A stretch of 64,000 nt of DNA from Aralia elata (lineage: Eukaryota; Streptophyta; Magnoliopsida; Apiales; Araliaceae). Positions 21,050 through 33,540 of the stretch are shown here, one piece after another. Numbering within the stretch: position 1 is the stretch's first letter; each line of letters starts with the position of its first letter. The DNA is taken from assembly GCA_034770075.1 (NCBI GenBank), contig CM068377.1, positions 58,894,275 to 58,958,274 of the forward strand. The letters are read 5' to 3'. A program made the translations under genes and the position numbers. The notes beneath the pieces were generated by a model. That model made no database searches. It was not told the DNA's origin and saw nothing but the letters and a program-made list of their open reading frames with translations.

Positions 21050-21710
21050 TATAGACACTCAAAATTTGTATATATTTTATCTAACAATGGCAGGAAGGCA
21101 AAAACGTCATTTCACATTGAGGCAAAGATGTCAAAACAAAGATTACAAGACACATAACAATTGTTTGGAGTCCACACAGTAACCTCTAAGGGGCAAATTA
21201 CAGAAAAAGAGATGAATGACTAGTCGACGTTTATAAAAGGATGGTTTTTCACCTTTTTCTCCATTTTCTTGAAGTTGAACTTGATCAAACTTGATGCCAT
21301 TGTGTAGCTACAGGAATGAGTTTTTCGGATTGGTATGACACATTTTCTAACTCATCCCGGTTTAAAAGTTATAGACATTTCAGTGTACAACATGAAAAAT
21401 CGACTACGGGACACGAAAACCAATATAGGTGGGCCCCGCCTTAGGGCTGCCGCAGGTCCACCTGCGACAGGCCTAGGGTGCCTATATAAGGCTGCTTTAG
21501 CTCATTTTTTTTTGGAAAAAAGGCATTTTAGAGAGAAAAATGTGTTATCTAGGAAGAGAAATAGATAAAGGAAGAGAAAAACCTCTCTAATCTAGATCTA
21601 GATCTAGTTTTTCTCATCAAATCTCCCACCAATCTATAGTTAAGTCATCCATACAAAGCTTAAGGAGGAAGAAACTTTCACTCCCAATGTCCATTTCTCA
21701 TCTTTTTACT

Positions 21711-22110
21711 AGATCTAGCTTATTTTGTTAATTATTATGTTTGGGCTTTGTTTGTTTATAATTGTTTTCTTCATTTAAGGCTCTCATAGCATCCTAGATC
21801 ATATCAAGAGGTGTTTGGATCCTATTTTGAATAATGGGTAGTTAGAGAGGGTTTCTCACTATAGAAATTACTCCTAACCAACTTATAAAGTCATTTTAAC
21901 GGTGATTCAATATAGATCTAGCTTATTTTGTCAATTATTGTGCTTGGGCTTTGTTTGTTTATGGTTATTTCTTCATTTAAGGCTCTCCTAGCATCCTAGA
22001 TCATATCTAGAGGTGTTTGAATCCTAGTTTTGGGATTATAGATGGTTAAAGAGGATTTCTTACGGATGAAATCTCCTCCTAATTAACCGAGAATATCCTT
22101 TTAGTAATTT
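21711..22110. repeat. about 200-bp tandem duplication inside LTR B
   Basis: AGATCTAGCTTATTTTGT recurs at 21711 and about 21914, and the following 110 bp or so (TTGGGCTTTGTTTGTTTAT, GCATCCTAGATCATATC, GAGGTGTTTG) align in both copies. Confidence 0.8.
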
Positions 22111-23125
22111 ATCGATTTTTATTTTGATTTGGCTCTTTTTGTCGATATTTTTGTTTGGGAGTTATTTTCTATTGATTTCTACGATACCCAAATATCCTAG
22201 ATTAATATATAGTGGTGAGGGGATCCTATCTTTTGGCCAGCGAGGAATTCTTATAAATAGAATCTCCATATAGCCAATCTAGGATATATTTCCGATTAGA
22301 TCTCGATGTGCCATTTTCTAGATATATGGAATCTTAGATTTATGGCTTTCATTCCTTAGATTTTAAGTTCCTTTAATAGATCTCGTCGATACGTGATAGA
22401 TCCTTGGGATTTCAATGATAGTTGGTGATATAATTCGATTCATATGATATAGTTAATGATATAATTGCATTGTTGTTGATTTGTTATGCAATCTATGGAT
22501 TTAGGATTTATGGAAGTCCTTTCCTAAACTCTAAACTCCGTTTATAGATCTTGATGCATTGTTTGATGCGATTACGGACCATGTGAGCGTAAGAATGAAT
22601 TCAAGGCCCTTGAACATCGTGTTTAACATGAATTGAAGGATATTCTCACGATAGACATAGTTAACGGTTGTAATTTTTTTGATTCGATAATTGTAAATGT
22701 AATTCGGGCCTTAAAACGATATCGAGGGTTTCATTCCATGAAGATTGGGTTTAAGGCCACTTGATAGTGAATTTTTACTATTTCGAGGTGCTTGGAGTTA
22801 TTTAGATGGCTTACATGCCTATGGGTAGCTCCAACCCTATTTTATGTTTGATTTTATCTTTTGACATACGAAAACGATTTTCAAATGAAATTATAATTTT
22901 TTTTTTAAAATTGAATCAAATTAGGTTATTAGATCAATTCTAGGCTAAAATTGGAAGTAATATAGATATTTGATTCCTATTTGATGAAGGGTTTGAAAAC
23001 AACGTTTTTCCTAAAATGACAACTTAAATTTCTTGTCAAATGAAAGCTAAAACGAAACTTTTCCTTTAAATCAAATCCTTCATGCATAGGTTCAAAGAGG
23101 CTCAAAGTTGCTTTCAAGATAATGC

Positions 23126-23490
23126 ACCCACCAAAACTTTGACGATTTTAGGAGACGACATCCCAAATTGTACGACTTGAACTTAGGAGACGACCCCTAG
23201 GTTATTTACATTCGATAACTTGATTCTAGGAGACGACAACCTAGATTCCACGACTTGACCTTAGGAGATGACCCCTAAGGTTACTTACTTTCTACTACTT
23301 GATTCTAGGAAACAACACCCTAAATTCCATGACTTGACCTTAGGAGACAACCCGCTAAGGGTACTTACATTTCACGACTTGATTCTAGAAGACGATACCT
23401 TAGATTTCGACTTAAATAGCATAAAAAATGATACCTTATGTTTCACGATTCGATTCAAACTCTAGGAGACGATACCCTAGATATTCCCCA
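23126..23490. repeat. LTR minisatellite of the CGACTTGACCTTAGGAGA type in B
   Basis: About seven units of roughly 40-48 bp alternate between CTTGACCTTAGGAGA... and CTTGATTCTAGGAGACGA.... The homologous array in the LTR of D is at 63170-63540. Confidence 0.85.
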
Positions 23491-23910
23491 ATAACACAAA
23501 TCACATAGGCAAAGAACATAAACACACACATCACGACCCTCAAGGCAGTTAATTTAATCTTTAAAGGAAAACATTAGAAAAGCGGTAACCGTATTTCATG
23601 GAAGTGGGAGGGGGGATGCCTAACACCTTCCCTCACTCAAGAAAACTCCCAAATTCTATGAATCTCGGTTGTGGACCAATTTTATGGAGTCACACGATGG
23701 GCCATCTCGATTATCAAAATCTAAAAATCCGGATGAGTTGGTACATCCATTTAAATCTTAACCAACTGGCGACTCTGTCTAATTGACCCCCATTAAAATC
23801 AAACTTTCAAACCCCGTTGACATTTATGTCAGATTTTCCAAAATCATCCCTTAAAATCCACGATCTATAATAATAAAAACCTAACTCGAAAAAATCCTAG
23901 CGTCGACAGA

Positions 23911-23928
23911 TGGCGACTCTGCTGAGGA
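23911..23928 (+). other. primer-binding site of element B
   Basis: TGGCGACTCTGCTGAGGA lies three bases after the LTR. It is the same site as in C with one change. This sequence type is reported as tRNA-Arg-complementary in Ogre elements. Confidence 0.75.
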
Positions 23929-24900
23929 CTTTTTAAGAGGGCTTAAGCCACGTTCAATCTTGATGTTTTCCTTTCATAATCTGTGTGTTGTGTGAATGGT
24001 TTGATTGTATGTTATGATGGATGCCTTATATTATTCCTTTATACTTTAGTGAAGTGCTTCGCACAATGTCAGCATATGCATACGGTGAGGAACAATGAAT
24101 GTATGTGAATGTATGTTGTATGATTCCTCCAACGAGAGGCAAATCGGTCCGATGTTCATTACTGGACTCAAAGGGGTGTTCCCTAGCGAGGCTTAGTAAA
24201 TGCATCCACTTAGATTTGCTCCAATCGAAAGATCGAATTTATTCCCATCGAGTAAGTTGCGAAGATTTGGGAACCTTCATGCCAAAAGCCCGCAAGAGTA
24301 ACCTTCAGATAGGTCAGCCTCAGATGAACCCAATGTTACGGGAAGTCTCTTCATACCATTTTACTCATTATATGCATATATCCAAATGTCATCACGTCTA
24401 ACCATCTCATGTTGCTTAAATAAACCGCATCCTCCTGTATTTTATCGTTATAATCTTATCATTAAAAAAAATGCTGACCCTGTCTTGCAGGAAAAGATTA
24501 AAGAATCCATAAATATATACATTCGCATTGGCATATATCCATTTTTTCCATTTTCAAAACTAAACTCTGTCAATGTATGCGTAGATTAGTCCTAAAACCG
24601 ATTGCGAGCTCGGAAAGTCAGAACTCCACTGATCAGAATGCCCACCTCAGAGAATCTGACTCTAGACCCTGTTTTCATTTTTCGAGAAGAATTCAAAAGT
24701 TTCAAAAAGTAAATAGCCAAAATGGCTAATCTAATGAAAGAGCAATGCAAAATGACATAAGAACCAAGGCCCATCCCGCAGCCTGAATCATTTATAAAAG
24801 GAAGGAATCAAATTCCCGCCAAGACCAATGACATGCCAATTCCCACTCCTGTGTTTCAGTTTAGCAGTAAGGCAGAGAATGTTCCGACCAGAGCTTAGAT
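23929..24900 (+). other. leader of element B, with a conserved candidate 3' splice site
   Basis: No ORF of note. It aligns with the leader of C: TTACTGGACTC, TTTGCTCCAATCGAAAG, TGCGAAGATTTGGGAACC and GATAGGTCAGCCTCAGAT all recur. CTTGCAG|GAAAAGATTAAAG at about 24485 matches TTTTACAG|GAAAAGATTAAA of C at about 47845, suggesting a leader intron. Confidence 0.6.
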
Positions 24901-24919
24901 AAGGGAAGTAATCAATGTC

Positions 24920-26696
24920 TTGGAGGATAGGAAAACTGGGAAAATTAAGAAGAAGATGAAACAAATGGAAGAAACTCTACACTCCATGAAAGGTGTAGGA
25001 TCATATGACAGTGTTAATTACTCCGACCTTTGCATATTCCCAAGTGCCAGATATCTAGATAAGTTTCGAGTACCAAAATTTGAAAAGTATAACGGGTCAG
25101 GGGTTCCATATACCCATTTAAAAGTATACATCGGAAAGCTTGGTTCATATGTCGAGGACGAAAGTTTGAGAATGCAGTTGTTTCAGAAGAGCCTAACTAG
25201 AGAAACAAAAACATAGTATGCCTGACTTGACAATGCTAAGATCCACAACTAGGAGGATTTGGCCCATGCCTTCTTGACTCAATATAGTTTTCAGTCCCAG
25301 ATGGCTCCAGATCGTTACCAAATGTCCAGAATCAAGAAATAACCCAACGAGTATTTTCGGGATTATGCTCAGAGGTGGAAGAAGATGGCAGCCCAAGTAA
25401 ATCCTCACATGGATGAAAATGAAATGGTGATGACGTTCATTGACATCCAAGAAGTGCCTTATTACGAGAAGGTTTTGGCAGGTATCGACAAGCCATTCTC
25501 GAAAAAGATCAAGCACAGAGATATGGCTGAAATGGGTTTACGATCTGGAAAAATCAAAGACTTCACAGCTTTGGAAGCTGTAGCTGAGCACATTCAGGTA
25601 GGGAATTATGGAAGTACTACTAAGAGAAATCAGAAGAAGAAAGAAGAAGATGTATCCCTCATTCTACAGGGGCAATCTAGAAGATCAAGTAACAATTCTC
25701 CAATCCGAACGCAAGAGAACAATCTGCAACAACAACAACAACCCACATTTAATCAAAACCAGGACAGAAGAAGGTTCGAGAATAAATAAAATCGAGAGTT
25801 CACCCCTTTGGGTGATTCCCTAGAAAATATATTGGCACTGTTGGTTGCCCAAAAGAAGATTACTGAGTTAGCTCCACCTTCAGACTCGAAGAGCAGGAGA
25901 TTTGATCCGAGTAAATGTTGTACTTATCATTTTCAAGCATAATACATAAGAATGCTGGTCATTGAAGCACAAGATCCAAAACCTGATCGATAGTGGCGAC
26001 ATTGTGGTCAAACAACCTAATCAACCCAATGTCAATATTAATCCTCTACCACAACATAATGGGGCAGGTGTGAACATGATCGAGTCAGAGGATGGTGGGA
26101 ATTCTCTGAAATACCTACGAAAAATGGATGTCTCAAATGAGATAATAGCCATGGTGTCCAGTCTGCGGGAGGCAAAAAGAGAACTAATTGTGATCTGGGG
26201 ATTGAATAAAGAGCTTAGAAATGTTAACCCCATGGAAGTGACCAAATCCCAACCAATAGTCTTGTCAGTACTCTCTCAACAGCCGATCACTAACCTGAAA
26301 GTCGTCCCATGGAATTATAGAGAAGTTTCAAGTGGTACAACTGACTGTGGTGTAGTCCTGCTGAAGAATAATCATTTATTTTTGCTCAAACAAGTGATTA
26401 AACAAAGGAAGAAGCCTACTGAGAAGGTTCCGAAAGGAAAGATTGTTGAATTTCTGAAGAAAATGGGGTATAATGATGTGGATGTAGTAAGGAAGTTGGA
26501 AGAAGCACCGACCCAAGTATCCATCCTTGATTTGATCTTAGCTTCCGAGGATCACTTAAAAATCCTGCTAAAAGTTTTGGAGGAAGCTTATCTTTCTAAA
26601 ACGGTGAATACTAAGAGGTTTGGTCATCTGATAGGGCACATACTAGACAATAATATGATATCTTTTACTGACGATATACCGGTCGAAGGGACATAA
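24920..26696 (+). pseudogene. gag of element B, broken
   Basis: Two frames are needed (24920-25940 and 25962-26696), joined by a frameshift near 25940. Stops include TAG at 25214-25216 and others near 25222, 25250 and 25338, with TAA at 25787. The capsid-like region (YTHLKVYIGKLGSYVEDE, FLTQYSFQSQMAPDRYQMS, YAQRWKKMAAQVNPHM) aligns with gag of C. A degenerate zinc-knuckle start (RRFDPSKCCTYH) precedes the frameshift. A low-complexity Gln run lies near 25725. Confidence 0.85.
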
Positions 26697-26921
26697 CACC
26701 ACAAACCTCTCCACATCGTAGTTATTTCATCTGGATTTGTGCTACGAGGAGTATTGATTGATGGGGGTTCAACTCTCAATATTTTCCCATACGATACGTT
26801 AGAAAGGACGAACATCACTCCCAGTCGCATCCGAGACAATCATGTGGTAGTTAGAGCTTTCGATGGCTCGCGAAAGGATACAATGGTTGAGATTGAATTG
26901 CCTATGGAAATCGGGCCTTAC

Positions 26922-28992
26922 TGTTAGTTTGCAGATTTAAGAACATACATACAATCACATGTATATAAAGCAGAAGCATGACATAAATCATATTTAAAAT
27001 TTTTACTGCAATCATAGGATCACTTTGATGCGATATTATTAATTGAGGAAGGATAAATGATATACCTTAAGAAGATGAATCAACTCCTTGATTTGATCTT
27101 CAAGTTCCAATCATTTGATCTTCCGCGCTTCTTCAGATTTACGGATTAAACATTAGCTACTCAGTGTGTGCAACGTTTTAAAGGTGATCCACCAAGAGAA
27201 TATTAATTGAAGAAGTAAATTTAGGTTTCTCCAAACCTTGGGTGGCTAGCCCTAATTCTCCCTCTCCTAACTCCTTAGGTTGTAGAGAATTATTACGTAG
27301 TATCTCTATACTCTTAGTAACATTAACATTTAATCGATCATAAGACCTCTCCTTATATAGACCAATCCCCTTCCTAAACTTTTAGGACTTAGGGTTTTAG
27401 TTTTAATTCCTAAACTATTTAGGAACTAAATTATTTATAATAATAATAATAAGACTCCTCTTATTAATTTATAATTAGTATTTCTCCAAATACTTAATTA
27501 TAAATATTAGTATTTCTCTAAATACAAAATTATTATTATTAAGCCAATTACTTCTAAAATAATATTTTTCTTTTATGGTGTAACCCTTTAGGTTCAATAT
27601 TATACCGGTAGTAGAATAAATAAATTAGAACTATTATAATATTATTTATAATAAATTAAACTCCTTTAATTTAAATATAAATAAATAATATTTATTTTAT
27701 ATCACGAGGGACACCTTTCAGCATATCATGACTATCCAGATAATATGAAATCAATGTCTAATCACAAAGAACCTATTCCATAAATAGTTACCATACAATT
27801 CAATCCTTCAACCATACAATGTCCCAATCAAACATAAGATATGGAATTACTGACAAGTTTTATTTATTTTATCATATGCATTTCGATTCTAAAATACACA
27901 ACTCTAGTTAATGTAAATTGGAAACTCCTTTCTAATTTTCATTCACCTTGGCCAATGATTTCTGAGTTGTTATTTATTGAATCGCATAAGACGTTCTCTC
28001 CCTTTACTGGAAGTAGTAGATCATCATTCACCTATCTCCATACACACTTTATTATACCTGAACATACCCTTTGATATACCCAAAGAGTCTTAAGGAATAT
28101 GATAAAGTATAACTCAAAATACACAAGGTACTATGGTGATCTCAAGTCCAAGGATCATTTGTACTACTATCACTATAGGAATTCCTATTGTCAGGCAAGT
28201 AAAACTCCATTAGGTGTTCCTTAAGCGAGTCACGTTCAGTTAACTTATTCTCCAATAAGCTCCTACATACTTGTTTTAATGTCTCCAAACAAATAATTAT
28301 GAGATCAATCATCCTCTTCAACAGAGCAAGCATAGTATGCACTAATCTATCCGGAATCAGTAATCCCACATTAGTGATCCAACGATTAAGAACATTTTAG
28401 TTTTGAACTATCTATAATTTAGATCTCATTAGTGTTAGGTTTGTATATAACGCAAGCATGCAATCAAATTACACAATTATAGCGGAAACACGATAAAATC
28501 AGATTTTAAAATTTTATACAAACCATCACCACGATCTTTCCTTGTGCTCAATTATCAATTAAACGAAAGAGATAGTGAATAAAAATTATACCCTCGTAGA
28601 ACTGTGCTTCCTCGGGTACAAGTTAAACTCCAAATCCTTTCGCGTTCTCCTTGAAATTCACCGATTAGATTCCTTCCTTTGATCAACATTAGCCACCCAA
28701 GTGTTTGGCCTCTAGAGGTGATCCACCAAGGAATAATACGTACTCAAGAAGATGGGTGTTGGCAAAACCCTAGTTTCTATCTCTATAGAAATTGTAAGTG
28801 CTCTCCCAACTATTGGAAGTGTGTCTAACTCCAATCCATAATAAGACTCCTCTTATTTATAGATATAGGCAACCCTCCTAAACTATTTAGGAATAAGGTT
28901 TTATTTTAATTAAACTTCTAATCCAATTAGGAATTTATGAGAGTACTTATATTAATTAATTCTCAAACCCTTTTAGGAATTAAATAATAATA

Positions 28993-29023
<31 letters not shown>

Positions 29024-30431
29024 GACTCCTCTTATTAATTTATATTTAATATTTCTAAAATATTAAATAATAAATATTAAGCTATTTAATTTATTCTATC
29101 TCCATGGATTAAATTAAATACGCTTAACTTATTATTACGATTATGCCATTTACTTCTTAAATAAATATTTTTCTTTTGCGGTGTGACCCTTTAGGTTCTC
29201 CATATTAAACCGGTTGTGAATAAATCAATTAGAACAATACTAATCTTATTTAAATAAATAAATTAAACTATTTAATTTATTTAAATAAACAATATTTATT
29301 CTACAATAAGGGTAAGTCCCCTTAGCGATCAACGACTTTCTATATAATATAGATTTCAACATTAATCATAAAAGAATCTTTCAGTGAATAGTTACCGTAC
29401 AATTCAATCCTTCTACCATACAATGTCTCAATCAAATATAAGACATGAAATTACTGTCAAGTCTTATTTTATTCGATTATATGTATTTCGATTCTCAAAT
29501 GCACAACTCTGATTAATGCAAATTAGAAACACCTTTCTAATTTCATTCTACTTTGGTCAAAGACTTCTGAGTTGTCATTTATCGAATCACATAGGACATT
29601 CTCTCCTTTTACTAGAAGTGGTAGATTCTTTGTTGACCATTCACCTATCTCCATGTACAACTTATTATACCCAATCATACCCTTTGATATACCCTAAAGG
29701 CCTTAAGGGATATGTCAAAGTATAACTCATCATACATAAGATACTATGATGATCTCAAGTCTAAGGATCACTTGTACTACTATCATTTAAGGAATTCTTA
29801 TTGACAGACAAGTAAAACTCCATTAGGTATTCTTTTAGCGAGTCACGTTCAATGAACTTATTCTCTAATAAGCACCTATATACTTGCTTTAGTGTCTCCA
29901 CACAAATGATTATGAGATCAATCATCCTCTTTCTAAGAGCAAGCAAAATATGTACTAATCTATCCGGATTCACTAATTCCTTTTTAGTAATCCAACGATT
30001 AAGAACAATTTTAGTTTGTGAGATATCTAGAATTTAGATCTCATTAGCATGATCATCATCATGATTCTAAAAGCATTGCTCAAAACTATGTGTTTATCAT
30101 ATTTAATATAACAACACCATGTAGATAAAGTAAAATGCCTTTAATAAATTAATTCTTTTATTAATAAACGAATAAGATTACAAAGTATATGCTACATCAT
30201 ATCAAATATGATTGGCTTATGTGCATACTACTTTCAATTAGCATGAACTCTTGATGATTCTAAAAGCATTGCTCCAAAACTATGAGTTTATCACATTTAT
30301 TAATTCAACCAATTAACATGGATAAAGAATGCCTTTGATTAATTGAATTCTTTTTATTAATAAATGAACAAGATTACAAAGTAAATGTTTATCACATCCT
30401 ATGTGATTGGCTTAAGGGCATACTACTTTCA
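26922..30431 (-). mobile_element. 3.5-kb composite insertion made of duplicated LTR-like units
   Basis: The ends are TG...CA on both sides (TGTTAGTTTG at 26922, ACTACTTTCA at 30431). Likely target-site duplications are CTTAC (26917-26921) and TTTAC (30432-30436), one mismatch. Inside are two diverged direct repeats of about 1.5-1.6 kb (26922 to about 28431 and about 28432-30048; both start TGTTAG and share ATCCAACGATTAAGAACA near the end), then two copies of a 190-bp unit (about 30049-30236 and 30237-30431). No coding capacity was seen. LTR-type, but the family is not recognised. Confidence 0.6.
28984..29023. repeat. (AAT)n microsatellite
   Basis: A run of AAT units with one interruption (AGT), inside the second large repeat of the insertion. 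Confidence 0.9.
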
Positions 30432-30783
30432 TTTACACCTTCAATGTTTTTTTCTAAGTGTTGAACATTACGACTGGTTAGAACCTGCTATTGAGGAGAC
30501 CTTGGATTCACATGGTCGGAGCTGTTCCTTCAACTCTACACCAGCAATTGAAGTACATTGCGAATGGGAATTTAGTGATTATATATGCAGAACAAGATCA
30601 TCCCCTACAGGTCAAAGGGAATATCCCAATGCTAAGGTTGGATGAAGCAATCGAACTAACCAGTTTCCAAGCCTTTGAAGTAAGCCCGACTAATTATCGT
30701 CCTCTTGGGACTCCGTTATTGAAGCCAATGGTACCATCGAAAGTCATATCAGTGGCCCAGGAGATAACTACAAAACAGTTCTG

Positions 30784-31356
30784 ACTAGGCCAAGGGTTAG
30801 GCAAGAATGGTTAAGGAATCCTTCACCCGATTCAATTGCCAACACAAAGAGGGAAGGCAGGCTTAGGCTACTCTGGAGGCTCAAAACAAAGGAACCCTTA
30901 TAAGAAAATTCCACTTTAGCTATCTGGCATTCTGATCCCCAAAGTCAACAATTCCATTTCCATTCTGACCGTCCCAGATGATGAAGAAGAAATACTGATC
31001 CTCCCCCGCAAAAAGAAGGCCAAGAGGGAAAACTTCCTGCTTGAGTTGAACCAACAAGTTGAAGGAAAAGTCAATACTGGGTCATCAGAGATCCCCAAAG
31101 AAGTTGCGAAGAAAGATCCTGAAGGCAAAGGAAAAGAGAAAGTCAGTGAAGCAAGCTCATCTAAGAATTAAGAGCTTATTCCCTACATCGATTGGTCCTA
31201 CCAGGATATCTCTAAGTGGTGCGTCAAACCAAAGAATGATCAAGTCATGGCTATCATCGAGGAAATTTTTAATGTAGAAGTAGCCTCCATCACATCCATT
31301 AAAGACCATATGACCATCGAAAATTGGGCTGTCGAGTCCATGCTGATCAGGAAAGG
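30784..31356 (+). pseudogene. G-patch-like and charged linker segment of element B
   Basis: Continuing the protease frame across stops near 30782 and 30813, the segment reads LGQGLGKNG, GILHPIQLP, then RGKAGLGYSGGS, close to the spacing of a G-patch (an RNA-binding, Gly-rich motif). A Lys-rich linker (LPRKKKAKRENFL, KGKGKEKVS-type) follows. The segment ends TIENWAVESMLIRKG directly at a GT donor, at the place where gag of C ends. This region is absent from C. Confidence 0.65.
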
Positions 31357-31500
31357 GTAATCTTGGAGGAGGATGGTCATGGTCCTAGGAAGTGTTGGGA
31401 TATTTACCACTTGTTTAGATTTATGTCTTATTTATTTACTTTTCATGCATTACTAGGTTATGTTTTGTTTATCTGTCAAAGGAACTCATGTACTAAAACA
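31357..31500 (+). other. start of a probable intron of element B, then junction to E
   Basis: AAAGG|GTAATC at 31357 corresponds to CAAGG|GTAAAA of C at 49583. The T-rich sequence that follows resembles the C intron in style. Homology to the spacer of E begins at about 31505 (ACATAAATATCTTTCC). The exact breakpoint is not visible. Confidence 0.5.
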
Positions 31501-31661
31501 GTTAAAATGTATCCACATAAATATCTTTCCTATGATCAAAATAGATACTCAACTAAGCTCATATGGAGCAACAACTGTGCACAACTGACTCACAACTCAG
31601 AACCTAATTTTTCTGCTATTCTTTTTCTCCCAACAGAACCTTCTACTTCAAATTTTCATAG

Positions 31662-31788
31662 GTGATTGCATTTTATGCTCCATATCACACTATACACATT
31701 CTTTTTTTTTTGCAAATGAGTGCATTTTATGCTCCTTCTCACTTATTGCATGTGTTTATGGGAGAGTGCATTTTACACTCCATCTCAA
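31662..31788 (-). repeat. array of three stem-loops in the 3' spacer of E
   Basis: Units at 31662-31688, 31716-31742 and 31762-31788, homologous to those at 5149-5304. Unit 1 pairs GTGAT with ATCAC around GCAT-TTT-ATGC. Unit 2 pairs TGAG with CTCA. Unit 3 has a decayed inner stem and keeps GAG with CTC. Confidence 0.7.
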
Positions 31789-32382
31789 CTCACCACATAA
31801 TTTTGCACTTTCTTTCTTCTCTTATCATTTTTCTTTCTAATTTTTTTTCAGCATGGTTTTGTAAACAAAATAAGCAGTTATAAATAAGTCTTGAATCATG
31901 AAATCAGTGCACATAGTCAGACCCCACATAAAACTTACCATTAAACATGTATCTCATATTCAAGCACTCATGTAACATCAATTCAATTAAAATTAGTTTA
32001 CTGCGGATCCTGACTCAATTATTATTATTTATCAACCAGTTAAGTATCAATCAAATTCTATTAATCAGAATCAATTTCTATTCTACAAACATAACCTTTA
32101 AAAGCTTAGGCAAATAAAATCACATAAAATTTTTTAGAGCCAAAAATTCTTAATTTTTACTCAGATTATCAAACTTAGAGCAAAACCTACCCTAGACTAA
32201 CCTAACCTTCTCCCCCACACTCAAACCTTACATTGTCCCAAATGTAAGACAATCATACAAAGAAAGAGTAACTAAATAACATGCACTAAAAAGTAAAAAG
32301 GAATAGAAAAGCAAATCTGAAATCTTGGGTTGCCTCCCAAGCAGCGCATTTGTTTAATGTCATTTGCTCGACATCAATCCTC

Positions 32383-33540
32383 TTAATCTTCATAAACTAG
32401 ATCTACCAACACAACTGCCTCAACATCCTCCACTGGATATCCTTCATAGAAGGGTTTAAGCCTGTGACCATTCACCTTGAATATCTTCTCTGTTCTTGAA
32501 TTTTGAATATCTATATTACCATGAGGAAAAATATTAGTAATAACAAATGGACCTTCCCAACGAGAACGTAGCTTACTTGGAAATAATTTTAGCCTTGAAT
32601 TGTAAAGGAGAACTTTTTGTCCAATAGTGAAAGTCTTTCTCAAAATTCGCTTGTCATGGAAAGCCTTGGTTTTTTCCTTGTACAGTTTAGAACTCCCATA
32701 GGCCTCATTCCTCAAGCTCTTGTAACTACAACTTTCTATGCTTGCCAGCTTGGTCTAAGCTCATGTTATATTGCTTAACAGCCCAAAAAGCTCTGAGCTC
32801 TAACTCCACAAGAAGGTGACATGTTTTCCTAAACACTATCATGTACGGTGATATGCTAATAGGAGTTTGTACGATGTTTTATAAGCCCAGAGTGAATCCT
32901 CTAACCTCAGACTCCAATCTTTTCTGTTCGGGTTAACTACCTTCTCCAAAATGGACTTGACCTCACGGTTGGATACCTCAGCTTGCTATTACTCTACGAA
33001 TGGTAGGATGTAGAAACTTTATGCATCACATCATATTTCTTGAATAGTGCTGCTAACACCCTATTACAAAACTATGCTCCTCTATCACTGATAATGGCTC
33101 TTGGGGCTCCAAACCTGATAAATATGTTAGACTTGACAAAATCTGTAACAACTCTAGAGTCATCAGTCTTGGTAGCTTTAGCTTCCACCCATTTAGAAAC
33201 ATAATCAATAGCCAAAAGAATGTAAACATTACCATAAGAAGTAGGAAATGGTCCTATAAAATCAATACCCCAAACATCAAAAATTTTAACAATTAAGATG
33301 GGAGTTTGTGGCATTCGATTCCTATGTGAAATATGCCCTATTTTTTGACAATTGACACATGATTTGCAAAACAGATAAGAGTCTTTAAAAATAGTAGGCC
33401 AATAAAAACCACTCTCTAAAACCTTTTAGGCTGTTCTTTTGGGTCCGAAGTGGCCTCCACAAGCATAAAAGTGACAGAAAGTTAGAATAGATCCAAATTC
33501 ACTATTAGGCACACCGTCTAACTATCTGGTCAGCACAAAA
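32383..33540 (-). pseudogene. integrase of element E
   Basis: Core fragment 33314-33072 has VWGIDFIGPFPTSYGN, IDYVSKWVEAKATKTDD and GAPRAIISDRGA, with the first two catalytic Asp residues present. The zinc region upstream is broken by stops (CKSCVNCQK visible). The third catalytic region near 33000 is disrupted. The C-terminal domain is open at 32715-32383 (GQKVLLYNSRLKLFPSKLRS, RWEGPFVITNIFPHGNI). Confidence 0.85.

Larger units (their letters stand above)
21050..23908 (+). repeat. 5' LTR of element B
   Basis: The start TATAGACACTCAAAATTTG corresponds to the TGTAGACACCC head of C and D with decay of the TG terminus. It ends GCGTCGACA, directly before the primer-binding site. TATA-like CTATATAAG at 21482-21490. 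It contains a 200-bp tandem duplication (about 21711-22110) and a minisatellite at 23126-23490. Confidence 0.8.
26697..30783 (+). pseudogene. aspartic protease of element B, split by an insertion
   Basis: The left part (26697-26921) has the retropepsin start VLIDGGSTLNIFPYDTLE and VVVRAFDGSRKDTMVE, with Gly where DTG or DNG is usual. The right part (from 30437) resumes in frame with FNVFF, LLLRRPWIHMVGAVPSTLHQ and QLKYIANGNL. Taking out 26922-30431 plus one copy of its target-site duplication joins the two halves in the same frame, which is good evidence for the insertion limits. In-frame stops remain near 30450 and 30480. Confidence 0.8.
21050..31500 (+). mobile_element. element B: 5' part of an Ogre-like gypsy element, truncated and interrupted
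   Basis: Parts in order: 5' LTR (about 21050-23908), primer-binding site at 23911, a long leader, gag, protease, a G-patch-like segment and the start of a probable intron (donor at 31357). Element E then replaces the rest. A 3.5-kb insertion (26922-30431) sits inside the protease. The leader, gag and the segment before the intron are homologous to element C (47221-49582). Many stops and frameshifts show it is older than C. The RT, integrase and 3' LTR are absent. Confidence 0.85.

Noticed and set aside
24099..24401. 100-codon ORF in the leader of B
   Set aside because: The homologous leader of C does not keep the frame; conservation is at nucleotide level.
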